From: Stenogyne calaminthoides
Lineage: Eukaryota > Streptophyta > Magnoliopsida > Lamiales > Lamiaceae
Length of the DNA stretch: 64,000 nt
Direction of reading: 5' to 3'
NCBI GenBank assembly: GCA_037126765.1
Contig: JBBCBC010000043.1
Location: 1,116,001-1,180,000, forward strand
This document shows, in pieces, positions 1 through 10,194 of this stretch. Each line of letters opens with the position of its first letter. The stretch's first letter is position 1. The notes beneath the pieces were generated by a model. The model saw only the letters and a list, made by a program, of their open reading frames with translations. It ran no database searches and had not been told where the DNA came from. The position numbers were made by a program, and so were the translations under genes.

Positions 1-830
1 TTTTTGGAGCCTTGTAGTCACGAGACATGTGATTAGGTTTACCGTAATTGTAACAATTACCGTTAAACCTCGGTTTGTTAAAAGAATCGGTTTCTTGTCT
101 TTGTCATCAATAGGCCTTTTCCTTTTCTTTGACAGTTCACCTTGTTCCGTCAAATTTATTTTAGCCTCTATCGAGTCTTTATAATTATCGTCAATTTTTC
201 GATTATCTTCTTCAATTCTTAGTTTGACGATCAAATCTTCAAGAGTCATTTCCTTTCGTTTGTGTTTGAGTTTACTTTTGAACTCCCTTCAACTAGGGGG
301 TAGCTTCTCAATCACGGAGGCTACTTGGAAAGCATCCGAAAGCAACATACCCACCGAGAGGATATCGTGTAGAATCAATTGAAAATTTTGAACTTGTTCG
401 ACAACAGATTTTCCATTTATCATTTTAAAGTCCAAGAATTTCGCTACAAAAAACTTCTTAGTTCCGGCATCTTCGATTTTGTACTTTCGCTCTAAAGAGT
501 TCCACAACTCTTAAGCAGTACGAACCGAACAGTACACATTATATAACTCGTCAACTAATCCTCCAAGGATATAGTTATGACATAAGAAGTCACCTTGACC
601 CCATTGATAAAAAAACAACTCTCTTAGCCATGTCCCTGTCGTTTACATCGACCACGGACACATACTCCTGGAGGAATCTTGCTAAGTGTAATGTCGTAAG
701 GTAGAACAATATTTTTTGTTGCCACCTCTTGAAATCACTACCCGAGAACTTCTCGGGTTTTCCACCGTGAATATTAAACGGTCGAATTAGTGCAAAAGGG
801 GGTACACCATGAAGGTACGAAGTTTGACCT
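1..830 (-). pseudogene. Ty1/copia gag remnant with decayed zinc knuckle
   Basis: Read on the minus strand from about 790 down to 1, this is the gag part of a plant copia polyprotein. The N-terminal piece (about 775-590) contains PEKFSGSDFKRWQQK and ARFLQEY, typical of plant copia gag. The middle piece is an open 72-codon stretch (507-289) starting MWNSLERKYK. A basic K/R/E-rich linker follows. At 55-14 there is a CCHC zinc knuckle of the form C-X2-Y-X4-H-X4-Y, so the second and third cysteines are now tyrosines (codons at 44-46 and 14-16). Stops and frameshifts break the reading between 590 and 507. The element continues past the left window edge, and no LTR is visible on the right. Family assignment is firm. 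It is non-functional as shown. Confidence 0.82.
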
Positions 831-848
831 CATCGCAGTATTAGGGTT

Positions 849-1042
849 AGGGGTGGAAAATATACCGAATATACCAGTATACCGGACATACCGTATCGGA
901 AAATACCGAATTTACATAAATTTTTGGTATACCGGAACTTTTGGTACAATATGATTACCGTACCAAAATTTTTTAAATCTTGATAACAGATAAAATTTTG
1001 AAGGTCCGTATCTTAGATATACATTATTACATATACCGAACC

Positions 1043-1087
<45 letters not shown>

Positions 1088-1470
1088 TTTTATTTTAGTT
1101 TTTTAATTTAATTAAAATTTTAGTTTACAAACTCTAGCCTTAGTATTTTTTCTCTCTCACTAGTTTCTTTCTCTTTTAGCATTTGTTGAAACATGAATTG
1201 TATTATTTTTAATATTTGTTGTATTGAAGGTATATGAATGGTATACGAATTCTCGGTATGAAACAATCTACCGTAATTAAGTATATATCGGAAATTAAGT
1301 GCGGTTTGGTGTATCGAGATTGCGATGCGGTATGGTATACCGATAATTAAAATCTGGTCTGGTATCTGAAAAATTGATGCGATATACGGTATGAGATTTT
1401 AGCATACCGAAATTTTTGGTACGGTACGGTATGAATTTTTTCATATCGTAAATTCTGGTACGGTATACGG
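849..1470. mobile_element. hAT-like non-autonomous element, right end missing
   Basis: The left edge TAGGGGTGGAAA resembles the terminal inverted repeat of plant hAT elements. The body is packed with TACCG/CGGTA motifs in both orientations (for example 866-905 and 1385-1470), which resemble subterminal transposase-binding repeats. No matching CACCCCTA terminus or 8-bp duplication was found on the right, so the far end is lost or too diverged. There is no coding capacity. The hAT assignment rests on the left terminus and the subterminal style only. Confidence 0.45.
1045..1083. repeat. (TA)n microsatellite
   Basis: An uninterrupted TA dinucleotide run of about 38 bases inside the hAT-like fragment. 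Confidence 0.95.
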
Positions 1471-2694
1471 TTTAACCGGCATGATGCAAGATGCGATACA
1501 AGTAGTGATCGAAATATCATCATTTTTATTTCTATCGGACGCCATCCCGATATATTTATTGTCGCGATTGTTGGTTTATAGGAGCACCAACGATGACTTC
1601 ATGGATGATGGAAAAAAAAAAAAAAAAAAAAAAACAACAACTGATACTTTTTCATTGTACAAACTAATACTTTTCAAGATTTAGGTAATACTCTTCATAT
1701 TTCTTGCTTGAAAATCAGCAATGAGGTCTTCTAGTAATCACGAACTCTGCAATTCTACACCACCGCAACGAACACAAACTACAATGAACAAATAAAATAA
1801 AACCTTATCAAAGTCGAGTCAAGGTTGAACCTTTGCCCGCAAAACAAATATGTCCTGGCTAGTGCCCACTGTTTGACGTAGTGTTTTCAAAGGTAAAATA
1901 ACTTTCGTCTTTACACGTGCAACACCGCGTGTAAAAGCTCCGTGAAAAACGACGCAAGAACCTGGATTTGTACTACTATATGCAAATGTACAAACGAAAA
2001 TATGTATGCTAATGAATGAAAAATATTTTATGCAGGGTTTTTCAAGTATGAAACAACAAAAATGCATGGGGAGCCAATAAATGAATTGGCGTCGAGGTTT
2101 CATCCAAATTTGAATTTAAACATGTGCTGGAAAAAGACACTTGGGTCAACCCAAACATGTTTGGGCTCATATTATTCCAGTGGGCTTGGCTCCAAAAAGA
2201 TAATATGGGCTCCAAGCCCAAGACCAAAGTTCACCCAAAGTCCAATTCTTAAGAACTGTGGGCGCGGCTCTCAAGACAAACGGACCAGGCGTGTGGGACT
2301 ATTGGACCGTTCTTTAGCCACTATAATTGAATTCTATTAATTCACTCCTATTAATAAGGAGTAGATAATTCCTCTAATTATCCAATGTGAGATGTTTCCC
2401 AATTAAAATTTTCACACTTCCCAACACTATTTAATCCATAAAAAAATGTTATGACGTTTCAACCGTGATTTAATTTTTTTTCACTCACCGAAAATCGGTT
2501 TTGAGATTATAAATACACTACAATCATCTATTCCGAGAGTAGATCGTTTTTATGCCCTTTAATTTCCTCGAAATTAAACTTTATGTCCCCGTTTAATTAA
2601 TTAGAGATGTGTATTCTACACCCTCACTAAATACCAATTAAAATAAATTTTCCCCACCATAATTTTGATCAGGATCATTGTTGGTCTTTTTTAA
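1471..2694. other. Intergenic stretch, no supported gene
   Basis: Short open frames on both strands overlap one another and resemble no protein I know. There is an A-run of about 20 bases at 1613-1634. Around 2140-2230 the words GGGCTTGG and CCAAGCCC recur in both orientations. The segment 2375-2430 (CCAATGTGAGATGTTTCCC, then CACACTTCCCAACA) resembles motifs found in LTRs of plant retroelements, but I could not fix any LTR boundary. Confidence 0.5.
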
Positions 2695-2697
2695 AGG

Positions 2698-3305
2698 CAC
2701 TACAAGAAAAGGACAAAGTATATTGGGAACAAATGTTATTGAAGAAATTCGTGAAATTGTATAAAATGTATGATTTATATTATTAAAGAGTATTAGTCGT
2801 GAAAATTGAAGGGTATGACTTATATTATAAAAGTATATTAGTCGTGATAAATGAAGTATATGACTTATATTACAAAAGAGTATTAATTGTAATAATTGAA
2901 GAGTCATGTCAATAAATATTGAATCGATTTTACGGTGAACAAGTTTCACAAGAAATCTACTCCAAGCAAAATGAGAAATAGCAACGAAATTTTTGCGGCA
3001 AAACTAAATTTCATCTCTAAAATTAATATTTTAGTGGCAAATTAAAAATTTTGTTGCTAAATACCAAGATATAATATTTGCAACTAAATTAAAATATTTT
3101 ATCGCTAATTTATCGACGAATTATTTTATTTTACAGCTAATGATCAAATTAGCGATGAAAATTGTGTTTCATTGCTAATATAATATTTTTAGGCAAATTT
3201 AAAAAATCCGTAGCTAAACTCTAAGGTTTATTAGTATTTGCGACAAATTAAAATATTCCAATGCTAATTTAGCTACTAATTAATTTATTTCAAAGCTAAT
3301 GTCCC
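2698..3305 (+). mobile_element. CACTA (En/Spm) element end, truncated
   Basis: CACTACAAGAAAA at 2698-2710 is the canonical plant CACTA terminal inverted repeat, preceded by a possible 3-bp target AGG. Inward there are two layers of degenerate subterminal repeats: an ATGACTTATATTA-type unit with AAGAGTATTAGTCGTG between about 2770 and 2900, then a GCAACGAAATTTTTGC / TTAGCGATGAAAATT type between about 2980 and 3300. The repeats stop abruptly at a C-run near 3301 and copia gag sequence follows. No partner terminus lies within reach, so only one end remains. No transposase is attached. Confidence 0.72.
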
Positions 3306-3471
3306 CCCCTCCGGTGTTCCATGAATCAATTGTTGATAACTGAAAACTCCAGGACATGTAGTTAGTGGAGTTTAATTTCAGAGAGATTTGAGATGTGGTG
3401 TTAAAAGCGATGAGTTGCGGTGTTTTGACATGGCCATTATTGGCGGAGAGGTTGCTGCAGACATTGATCAC
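3280..3471 (-). pseudogene. Ty1/copia gag N-terminal fragment
   Basis: The minus-strand reading contains SQISLKLNSTNYMSWSFQL, the conserved N-terminal motif of many plant copia gag proteins. About 63 codons are open, then the reading is lost in the CACTA fragment. No LTR, protease or polymerase is attached. It belongs to a different gag type from the piece at 1-830. This is an isolated scrap. Confidence 0.65.
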
Positions 3472-3528
3472 CGATGGACATGATCATTTATGCAGCGGAC
3501 AGAAGATCAGATCTTGGCAAGGTATTTA

Positions 3529-4343
3529 GGCTCCTTTCGATACGGAGGATTTGAAAAATAATACATGTAAGCGGTTTTGATCATATGCCCGCAGGTGGGC
3601 ACAAACTTATATGCCTACCGCGCCACATATGCAATGTCCCACCATCATTTAATTAATTTTTTTAATTAATTCAATCTTCTAATTAATTATATAAATCTAA
3701 ACCCTAAACCATGATCCATTCGGGCCGGGTGAACCATGAACCACTCGGGCCGGGTTCGGGTTCAGGTCGGGTTGGGTCCGGGTCGCGTAAATTTTTTTTA
3801 ATTATATAAACCTACCCTAAACTATGAACCCTAAACCATGAACCATTCGGGCCGGGTGAACCATGAACCATTCGGGCCGGGTTCGAGTTCGGGTCGGATT
3901 GAGTCCAGGTCGGGTAAAAAAAAATTAATATAATTAATAAAATTAGGTAAAATATGGAATATATATATAAATGAAAAGATTGAATTAATTAAATAAACTA
4001 ATTAAATGTTGGTGGGGACCTTGCATATGTGGCGCGCCACATAAGCGGTGGGCATATAAGTTTGTGCCCACCTGTGGGCATATGATCAAATTCGTACATG
4101 TAAGAATGTATATATTTTAAATCATAAATTGTCAAGAGATGAGAGAGATAGGAAGAGAGTGAAGGGGGAAGAGAGAGGGAAGGATAGAGATGAGGAGATT
4201 TCAAATGACTATGTTTTGATGAGGATTCGAAATTCCTCAATTTTTAACTAGCTATTCAAATCTAAGTATTTGTAAATTCATTGAAAAGTGATGATTTGTG
4301 AGTGAAATCCATGGATTTCAAATCCACCAATCCAAATAGAGCC
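3529..4343. mobile_element. Older MITE split by a MULE-type MITE
   Basis: The outer ends are inverted copies: GGCTCCTTTCGATACGGAGG... on the left and, reverse-complemented from the right, GGCTCTATTTGGATTGGTGG..., both continuing into GGATTTGAAA. TA lies immediately outside each end (3527-3528 and 4344-4345). Removing the inner element and one duplication leaves about 280 bp, a usual MITE size. A purine-rich GAGAGA stretch lies in the right half (about 4135-4195). The superfamily is unsure. Confidence 0.6.
3572..4094. mobile_element. MULE-type MITE, 523 bp, with 10-bp TSD
   Basis: The two ends are long inverted repeats of about 85 bp that begin CGGTTTTGATCATATGCCC (left) and CGAATTTGATCATATGCCC (right, reverse complement). 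The right arm has one extra block near the CGCGCCACAT motif. The element is flanked on both sides by the identical 10-mer TACATGTAAG (3562-3571 and 4095-4104). Long TIRs plus a 9-10 bp duplication are the signature of Mutator-like elements. The interior carries two copies of a G+C-rich unit rich in CGGGCCGGGT (about 3718-3790 and 3845-3915). There is no coding capacity. Confidence 0.85.
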
Positions 4344-4345
4344 TA

Positions 4346-5190
4346 AGGTTGTGTTTGGATAAAATCGTACAACATACAAAGAATTTCAAAGTGAATGAGT
4401 TTGGGAAACCATAGACTTCAAAATCCATGATATTGAAGGATCTTTTGTTTAGAGGGTGCTTTGTTTAGTTTGATTAGTGGTTTAGAGGTATGAGATGGGG
4501 GGAAAGAGATGGGAGGGGGAGGAGAGAGAGGATTTTTTTTCTTAAAAAAAAAATTGACAAAAAATTGTGTGAGATCGAGTTCACGATGAACTCTATTTTT
4601 TTAATGTTTTTTTAAACAGTGATAATATTTATGCGTAATAGTAATAAAATTTCTGCATAAAAGTGATAGAATTCATGTGTAGACATAGTTCACAAGATTG
4701 TTACCATAAAAAATAAAATTAAATGATATTTCATTAAGCAATAGGCAATAGCCAAACCCGAAATTGTGGGTGTGAAAAAAAAATGAGAATTACAAATGAT
4801 ACTCCCTCCGTCTCAAACTTAATGGTAAAATATCCATTATTTTTAAATAATGGTAAAGTTATTTTATCACTTTCTCACATAAAATATTAATAAATAATTT
4901 TTTCTACCCCTAATTACTCATCACTTTATCATATAAAATACTAATAAACAACTCTTTCTACCCCATCACTTTATCACTTTATCACTATTCCACTAAATCC
5001 TTATGAACTGTCAAATTACCATTTACTTTGAGACGGAGGAAGTATGATTTTACTAAATATTTAAAATTCATCAATTTGAAAAATTGAATTTGTCAATTTA
5101 TTCATTAATTTTTTTACTCAAACAAGTGGAATGGATTTGGGCGGTGTACTTAAAATATACATGCCCAAATTCCTCCATCCAAATACAGTC
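4346..5190. mobile_element. Possible further MITE hosting a Stowaway
   Basis: GGTTGTGTTTGGAT at the left edge and ATCCAAATACAG at the right edge read as weak inverted repeats. The interior is non-coding, and the Stowaway at 4802-5042 sits within it. The terminal match is short and no duplication was seen, so this is tentative. Confidence 0.25.
4802..5042. mobile_element. Stowaway MITE (Tc1/mariner), 241 bp
   Basis: CTCCCTCCGTCTCAAA at the left end and its inverted copy TTTGAGACGGAGGAAG at the right end are the classic Stowaway termini. TA duplications flank it at 4800-4801 and 5043-5044. The AT-rich interior is itself partly repeated (a TCACTTTATCA / TTTTTCTACCCC unit occurs twice). Confidence 0.93.
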
Positions 5191-5200
5191 GAGAGCTCTG

Positions 5201-6016
5201 TTTTAAAATTCGGGTCCGACGGGCCGGTCGGATCGGAGAACCGCCCGTCAATGCTCAATAGAGTCTGCAAGAGAATCAAGCTATTAAACCGCCCCCCCCC
5301 CCCAAAATGGGAAAAATTGGGAACCGATGAACCGCTAGTTTTCACCGATTTTCACCAAAAAAAAAAATGTTTTTTTTGTAAAAAACGATGAAAAAAAAAG
5401 GCTGGAAAAAACTGGAGCCCTAATTAGAAACTCACGCCGCTTCTATGGTGATTTCAACTTGAAGTCTTGAAGAGGAGATCACAACACATAGGTTCGCCGC
5501 GTCCGCCGTCCTCGCTTGCCGCCGTCCGCCGTTCGCTGTCAGCCTTTGAAGAACCAATCCTCTCCAGAATCAATTGACTTGATAACATTGTAAGTTGTAA
5601 CTATCCATATACTTTATTTCTCCATTCTCTGTTTATTTTGGTTTTCTAATTTAGAGACATTACTGAGGGAGAGATAAAAAAAGAAATGAATTGTGTTGGG
5701 GGGTTTGGGACTTGGGACCGAGATATTGGGGAGAGAGAGTGGGTGGGTGGGTGGGATCATATATTGTAAAATTGAAACACATTAAGGTAAAATGATCTCA
5801 TTTTTGTACCTTTTTGAAATCACTATCTAAAAATTTGTGTCTTAGAAGTCGCGTATTAAAATTTTGTCTTTCTAGAGGCATTTTTCTTTATATATATAAT
5901 ATTTATTATGACATTCTGTAATTCAATCCGGCTCAATCCAACCCAACCAATTCGATCCCGGTCCAATCTTTTTTGGAGTCGTCCGACTCAACTTCCGGTT
6001 CCGGTTTTTAAAATAT
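5201..6016. mobile_element. Non-autonomous DNA element with CCGG-rich ends
   Basis: The left end TTTTAAAATTCGGGTCCGAC and the right end CCGGTTTTTAAAATA are inverted partners. Both are followed inward by CCGG/CGGTT-rich sequence of the style seen in plant hAT derivatives. A G+C-rich segment (5430-5560) ends at a good splice-donor-like site (ACATT followed by GTAAGTTG), which could be the first exon of a lost transposase gene. No target duplication or protein was found. Confidence 0.35.
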
Positions 6017-6450
6017 AGATAGAGAGGATTGGAGCTTAGGGTTCACACCAGTAAAGCAGAATATATTTGATACAATGAAAAGTCTTCAAGGAAAAAAAAC
6101 CATCTCTCTCCTGACTCATAGACGTTAAGGCTTCCGGAGACTGAAGCCCAGCCCATTAAACCTGGCCCAATTCTACCATGAGTGATTAATGGTCTGTAGT
6201 AAATGAATGATATATTAGGCTCGTTTCGTTGGGGTAATGAGAATAAATGTTACTTAATTAGGAATCGGTCCCATTAATAATTTTTGGTAATCCTTTAAAT
6301 AACTAGTAATAATACAATCATCAACTATATAATAATTGTGTTGATGCTTTAAGCCTAGTGATCTACTACTTGGAATATTTCAGTAATGAGATATGTTTTT
6401 TTTTTCTATTTTACACACGTGAAATTTACCAATTTTTGTTTGGATTGCAG

Positions 6451-8968
6451 TTAATTTCGATCGATATCATGATGGATGTTTCTTTGAGGTAATTGCATGC
6501 TTACTATGTCTTCTCTAGGGGTGACCACGTTGGGTCGTTCAGACAACGCGAGAAGGTGGGACCCCTCCTTGTTCTTGCGGATCACCAAATAAGCGATGCT
6601 AGCCAGATATATCAGCATTGCCACAACTCCTAAAAAATCCACAAAATACGATGCCTGCAAGGTTTAGTTTGCTGTGACGAAGAGTATCCACCAACTTCTC
6701 TGCAAGGTAATAGACATTTATGCCCATGATGAGCGAGCCGATGATCCATGTAGTGGCTGAAATCTGTCATCCAAAACAGGCCAGCGTTAGCTACATGTTG
6801 AAATATACATTACAACGACAAATAATTCTATGCAACTTCGAGGGCATTTTTATATGGTATTAGTTGTTTTGTTAAAAAGTATTACTTGGTCAAGTATTAA
6901 TTGTTTTAACGAACATTAACAATATTAGTTGTCACCAAATGAACGGCAATGTGCCCCATGTATTACTCTTATTACAAAATCAGTCATGTACTCAAATTAA
7001 ATAAGACTTGGAGACGAGAACTATATAACAGATCAAGAAAATAAATTGAAAGCAGAAGTGAAAATGTACGGTAAAAAGCAAAGAAAAGTAAACCACAAAG
7101 CATCGTCTATGTGACCATATCTGTCAGATCTTTAATAAATTATTGTACATGATTGAGACGTGATAGTAGTGTAATCTATTATTAAGTGAATTTGTTACGA
7201 AGTAATACTTAATGAAGCTACCGTTTACGGTGTATCTACCCACACACACAAAATTGATAGAATATGAATAAAATTAGACAAACTTACTGCAATTGAGTTG
7301 GCATGCTCCCCATCTTGGTCTTGCAACTTGTGAACTTGAGAAGGAATCAATGCAAAAGGAAGCTCGAATGATAAGATCATCTCTTGAAATAACGAAAAGG
7401 TTTAATGCTTAAGAAAATTAGATATAATTAAAGACCATATCCATGAAATCAATGCAATATCCTCGTGAACTAATTAAGATTACTCGTGGTTTCCTGATAA
7501 AATTTCAATGTTTACCAAGTACCAACTATGCAATGAAAAGCCAGTCTTAAAAGCAGCACACGTTTTCAAATCTAAATGAAGTCTACAACTTTGTCTCTTG
7601 AGTGCAAAAAGATGTCCTCATTTTGAATCTGAAAATAAAAGGTTAATGCACAAACACATCATGTCGTTATCCCTCTACTTTTCAGCTTTAAGAGGAGTAT
7701 TAGACAGTAATTTCTTCAAAATCAATTTCAACTTTTAGTGGAAAAAAAGGATATATTAATTCAACAAATGTTCAAACTTGTCTCACCTAAAAGTATTGTT
7801 TAGGCATTCAAGGACATAGCCAATAGAACTGAGTAAACATCTTGGAGATTAGAAATCTGAGACAAATACAAGAGTACTTACTGATGCTATGATGATCAAG
7901 TTTCCAGCACCAGAAGATCCACCTATGAGAGCTACAATCAGACTAGGAGCGATGGCTAAACTCTGAGTTAGAAAGTTCGGGATCCATGGCTTCAGCCTCA
8001 AATCAAGGAATCCCTACAACGCACAAATATTAGAGAGAGAGAGAGAGAGGAGGAGGAGAGAGGGGTAGAGAGAGAGAGACCTGCATAACGTGTTGTCCAG
8101 CATACGTTCCAGTTATCAATCGAACTCTGACCAGATGACAGCAAAGCAACTGCAAAAAGCTTGGAACTCCAACTGCCTAGAACATTCTGTGTGCAATTAC
8201 ATTCTCACATCAGCATAAAAAGTAGGTCTTGTTTAAATTGTGAATTAGAAATCAAAAGTTTGATGATGTACTTTTAATAAAAACGAAGCTTCGTTTAAGT
8301 CCAAGTTCTGGCAGCTCTTGAGGTCATCTGGCTCCAAATGTGATGAATTACAAACAGCACCACTAACTGAAATAACTGATATGTTGATGAAGAAGGCAAC
8401 CAATAAAGCTAAACCACTTTCTATCAGATAAAATCTGCAAGCCTCCTGCAACAGAAATGGGATTTGTTCAGTAAAACTATACAAAGCTCAAATTACCTAT
8501 CACTTATTAATGAGAAAATTAAAATATAATAAAATACTGAATGCACAAACTTATTTAATACAGACAAGTTTGTGATCAAAATATTCAAGGTTTACCGTTA
8601 ACTTAAGAGTCATAGACACACATTATGTGAGGATTCAAGAAAATTCTGGGATTTATACCCGTCAAATGAGTATAATGATAATATTCCTGCTTATGATATC
8701 CAATGAGATTTAATAAACAAAATGTTATCATAGAAACATTGGAAACGAAATTAGAAATTTGATCCTTCAGATAGAATTATTACTTTGATACCATAGACAG
8801 ATCTTGGGATTTTCCTCGAAAGCACTAGTCTGAAATGCAGGAAGAGATTGTGCCTGTAGGCAACTAAGTATCGGTATAAATTTAAAAAAAAAAAAAAACT
8901 AAAAAGATTTTATCAACTTATAGTTGATTTAGAAAAACATGATGAAACTTACGGCATAACCATAGCAC
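6451..8968 (-). CDS. NRAMP-type divalent metal transporter, 3' half
   Basis: This is a membrane transporter of the NRAMP family, which moves Mn2+, Fe2+ and related metals with protons. Six minus-strand exons are visible with GT-AG borders. 8953-8968 ends GAMVMP and is cut by the N gap. 8784-8853 begins HNLFLH. 8272-8445 carries FYLIESGLALLVAFFINISV and SVISVSGAVCNSS. 8081-8186 carries the SSGQSS transport signature. 7882-8013 carries ALIGGSSGAGNLIIIAS. 7288-7380 carries MILSFELPFALIP. 6451-6763 holds the last helices and the tail, stop at 6451-6453. The protein resembles plant NRAMP1-type members. About 230 N-terminal residues are missing. Breaks: one extra base near 8116-8121 in the signature exon, two compensating deletions in 7288-7380, and an extra base in the A-run at 6632-6637 (T-run in the gene). 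I favour assembly errors over a dead gene. Confidence 0.88.
8033..8079. repeat. (GA)n microsatellite in an NRAMP intron
   Basis: A GA-rich run with a few G and T interruptions, placed directly at a splice donor (exon ends at 8081). On the coding strand it reads CT-rich immediately after the GT. Confidence 0.85.
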
Positions 8969-9468
8969 NNNNNNNNNNNNNNNNNNNNNNNNNNNNNNNN
9001 NNNNNNNNNNNNNNNNNNNNNNNNNNNNNNNNNNNNNNNNNNNNNNNNNNNNNNNNNNNNNNNNNNNNNNNNNNNNNNNNNNNNNNNNNNNNNNNNNNNN
9101 NNNNNNNNNNNNNNNNNNNNNNNNNNNNNNNNNNNNNNNNNNNNNNNNNNNNNNNNNNNNNNNNNNNNNNNNNNNNNNNNNNNNNNNNNNNNNNNNNNNN
9201 NNNNNNNNNNNNNNNNNNNNNNNNNNNNNNNNNNNNNNNNNNNNNNNNNNNNNNNNNNNNNNNNNNNNNNNNNNNNNNNNNNNNNNNNNNNNNNNNNNNN
9301 NNNNNNNNNNNNNNNNNNNNNNNNNNNNNNNNNNNNNNNNNNNNNNNNNNNNNNNNNNNNNNNNNNNNNNNNNNNNNNNNNNNNNNNNNNNNNNNNNNNN
9401 NNNNNNNNNNNNNNNNNNNNNNNNNNNNNNNNNNNNNNNNNNNNNNNNNNNNNNNNNNNNNNNNNNNN
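8969..9468. other. Assembly gap of exactly 500 N
   Basis: Five hundred consecutive N, a round number that suggests a scaffolding gap of nominal size. It cuts into an NRAMP exon. The missing N-terminal NRAMP exons plus introns would normally need more than 500 bp. Confidence 0.99.
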
Positions 9469-9689
9469 GTGGATCAATCTTAAATTCATCGAGACGGAAT
9501 CAATCACACGATTTCAAGAACCTACTCTATATATTCACCTGAAAACTATTCGTCATTTTATTAACCTTCGTCTCCCCAAAACACTTTCTGCAATTAAAAA
9601 ACCCTTTTTGCCCGGAAAAATCTTTCATGGTCCAAACCCTAAACTCAAAATTTCTCCAAAATGACTTACTTATATTCGACAAACCGGTT

Positions 9690-9890
9690 GTTCAACAAGC
9701 ACGTGGTATGAATATGAGTATCGCTTCAGTACATCCAACGCGACCGGCGTGAAGAAATAATCCGTTAATGATCCGATTAGAAAATCTAGTAAATAAAGCC
9801 AACCGGAGGCGAATCTGAAATTAGATGATGAGGATGGTATGGAATCCCCTGCATTAACGTTTCCCCACCCAGAACATAGCTCTCGAAATA
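9690..9890 (-). promoter_or_regulatory. Possible NRAMP promoter/5' leader
   Basis: On the minus strand a TATA-like TATATATTTCG (near 9880-9892) is followed by a leader that ends at a donor-like AA/GTAAGT near 9669. This could be a non-coding first exon of the NRAMP gene. No NRAMP peptide is readable here, and the link to the gene crosses the N gap. Confidence 0.25.
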
Positions 9891-10194
9891 TATAGGGATT
9901 TTATGCAGAGATTTGTATATAGTCCCAAAAATTAATGATGTTTTTGAGTTGTGTGATAGAGGAGGATCCTGCCAACTTATATGTTGTGATTTTATAAAGA
10001 ATGCCTTTGATAGGATATGAGCATCCTATTAAGTTTGAGGCGACTTTAAATAAAACGACATTTGGAAGCCAAGCATCTGATTTTGTTAGATATTGTTAAG
10101 AAATGTATAATGGGTAGATTGGGAGTTTTGAGTGTATACACCCTAAGCTTCGATTGATGGCGATAGAAGATTCACCCACCAAAATTTCAATTGG

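Noticed and set aside
849..1470. A complete hAT MITE
   Set aside because: No right terminal repeat and no 8-bp duplication.
8929..9507. 192-codon minus-strand open frame
   Set aside because: It is almost entirely N. Only the first real bases beside the gap encode anything, and in another frame they are the NRAMP exon end.
9690..9850. Reading GWLYLLDFLIGSLTDYFF as an NRAMP N-terminal exon
   Set aside because: It does not match the conserved NRAMP N-terminal helices. Kept only as a possible leader exon.
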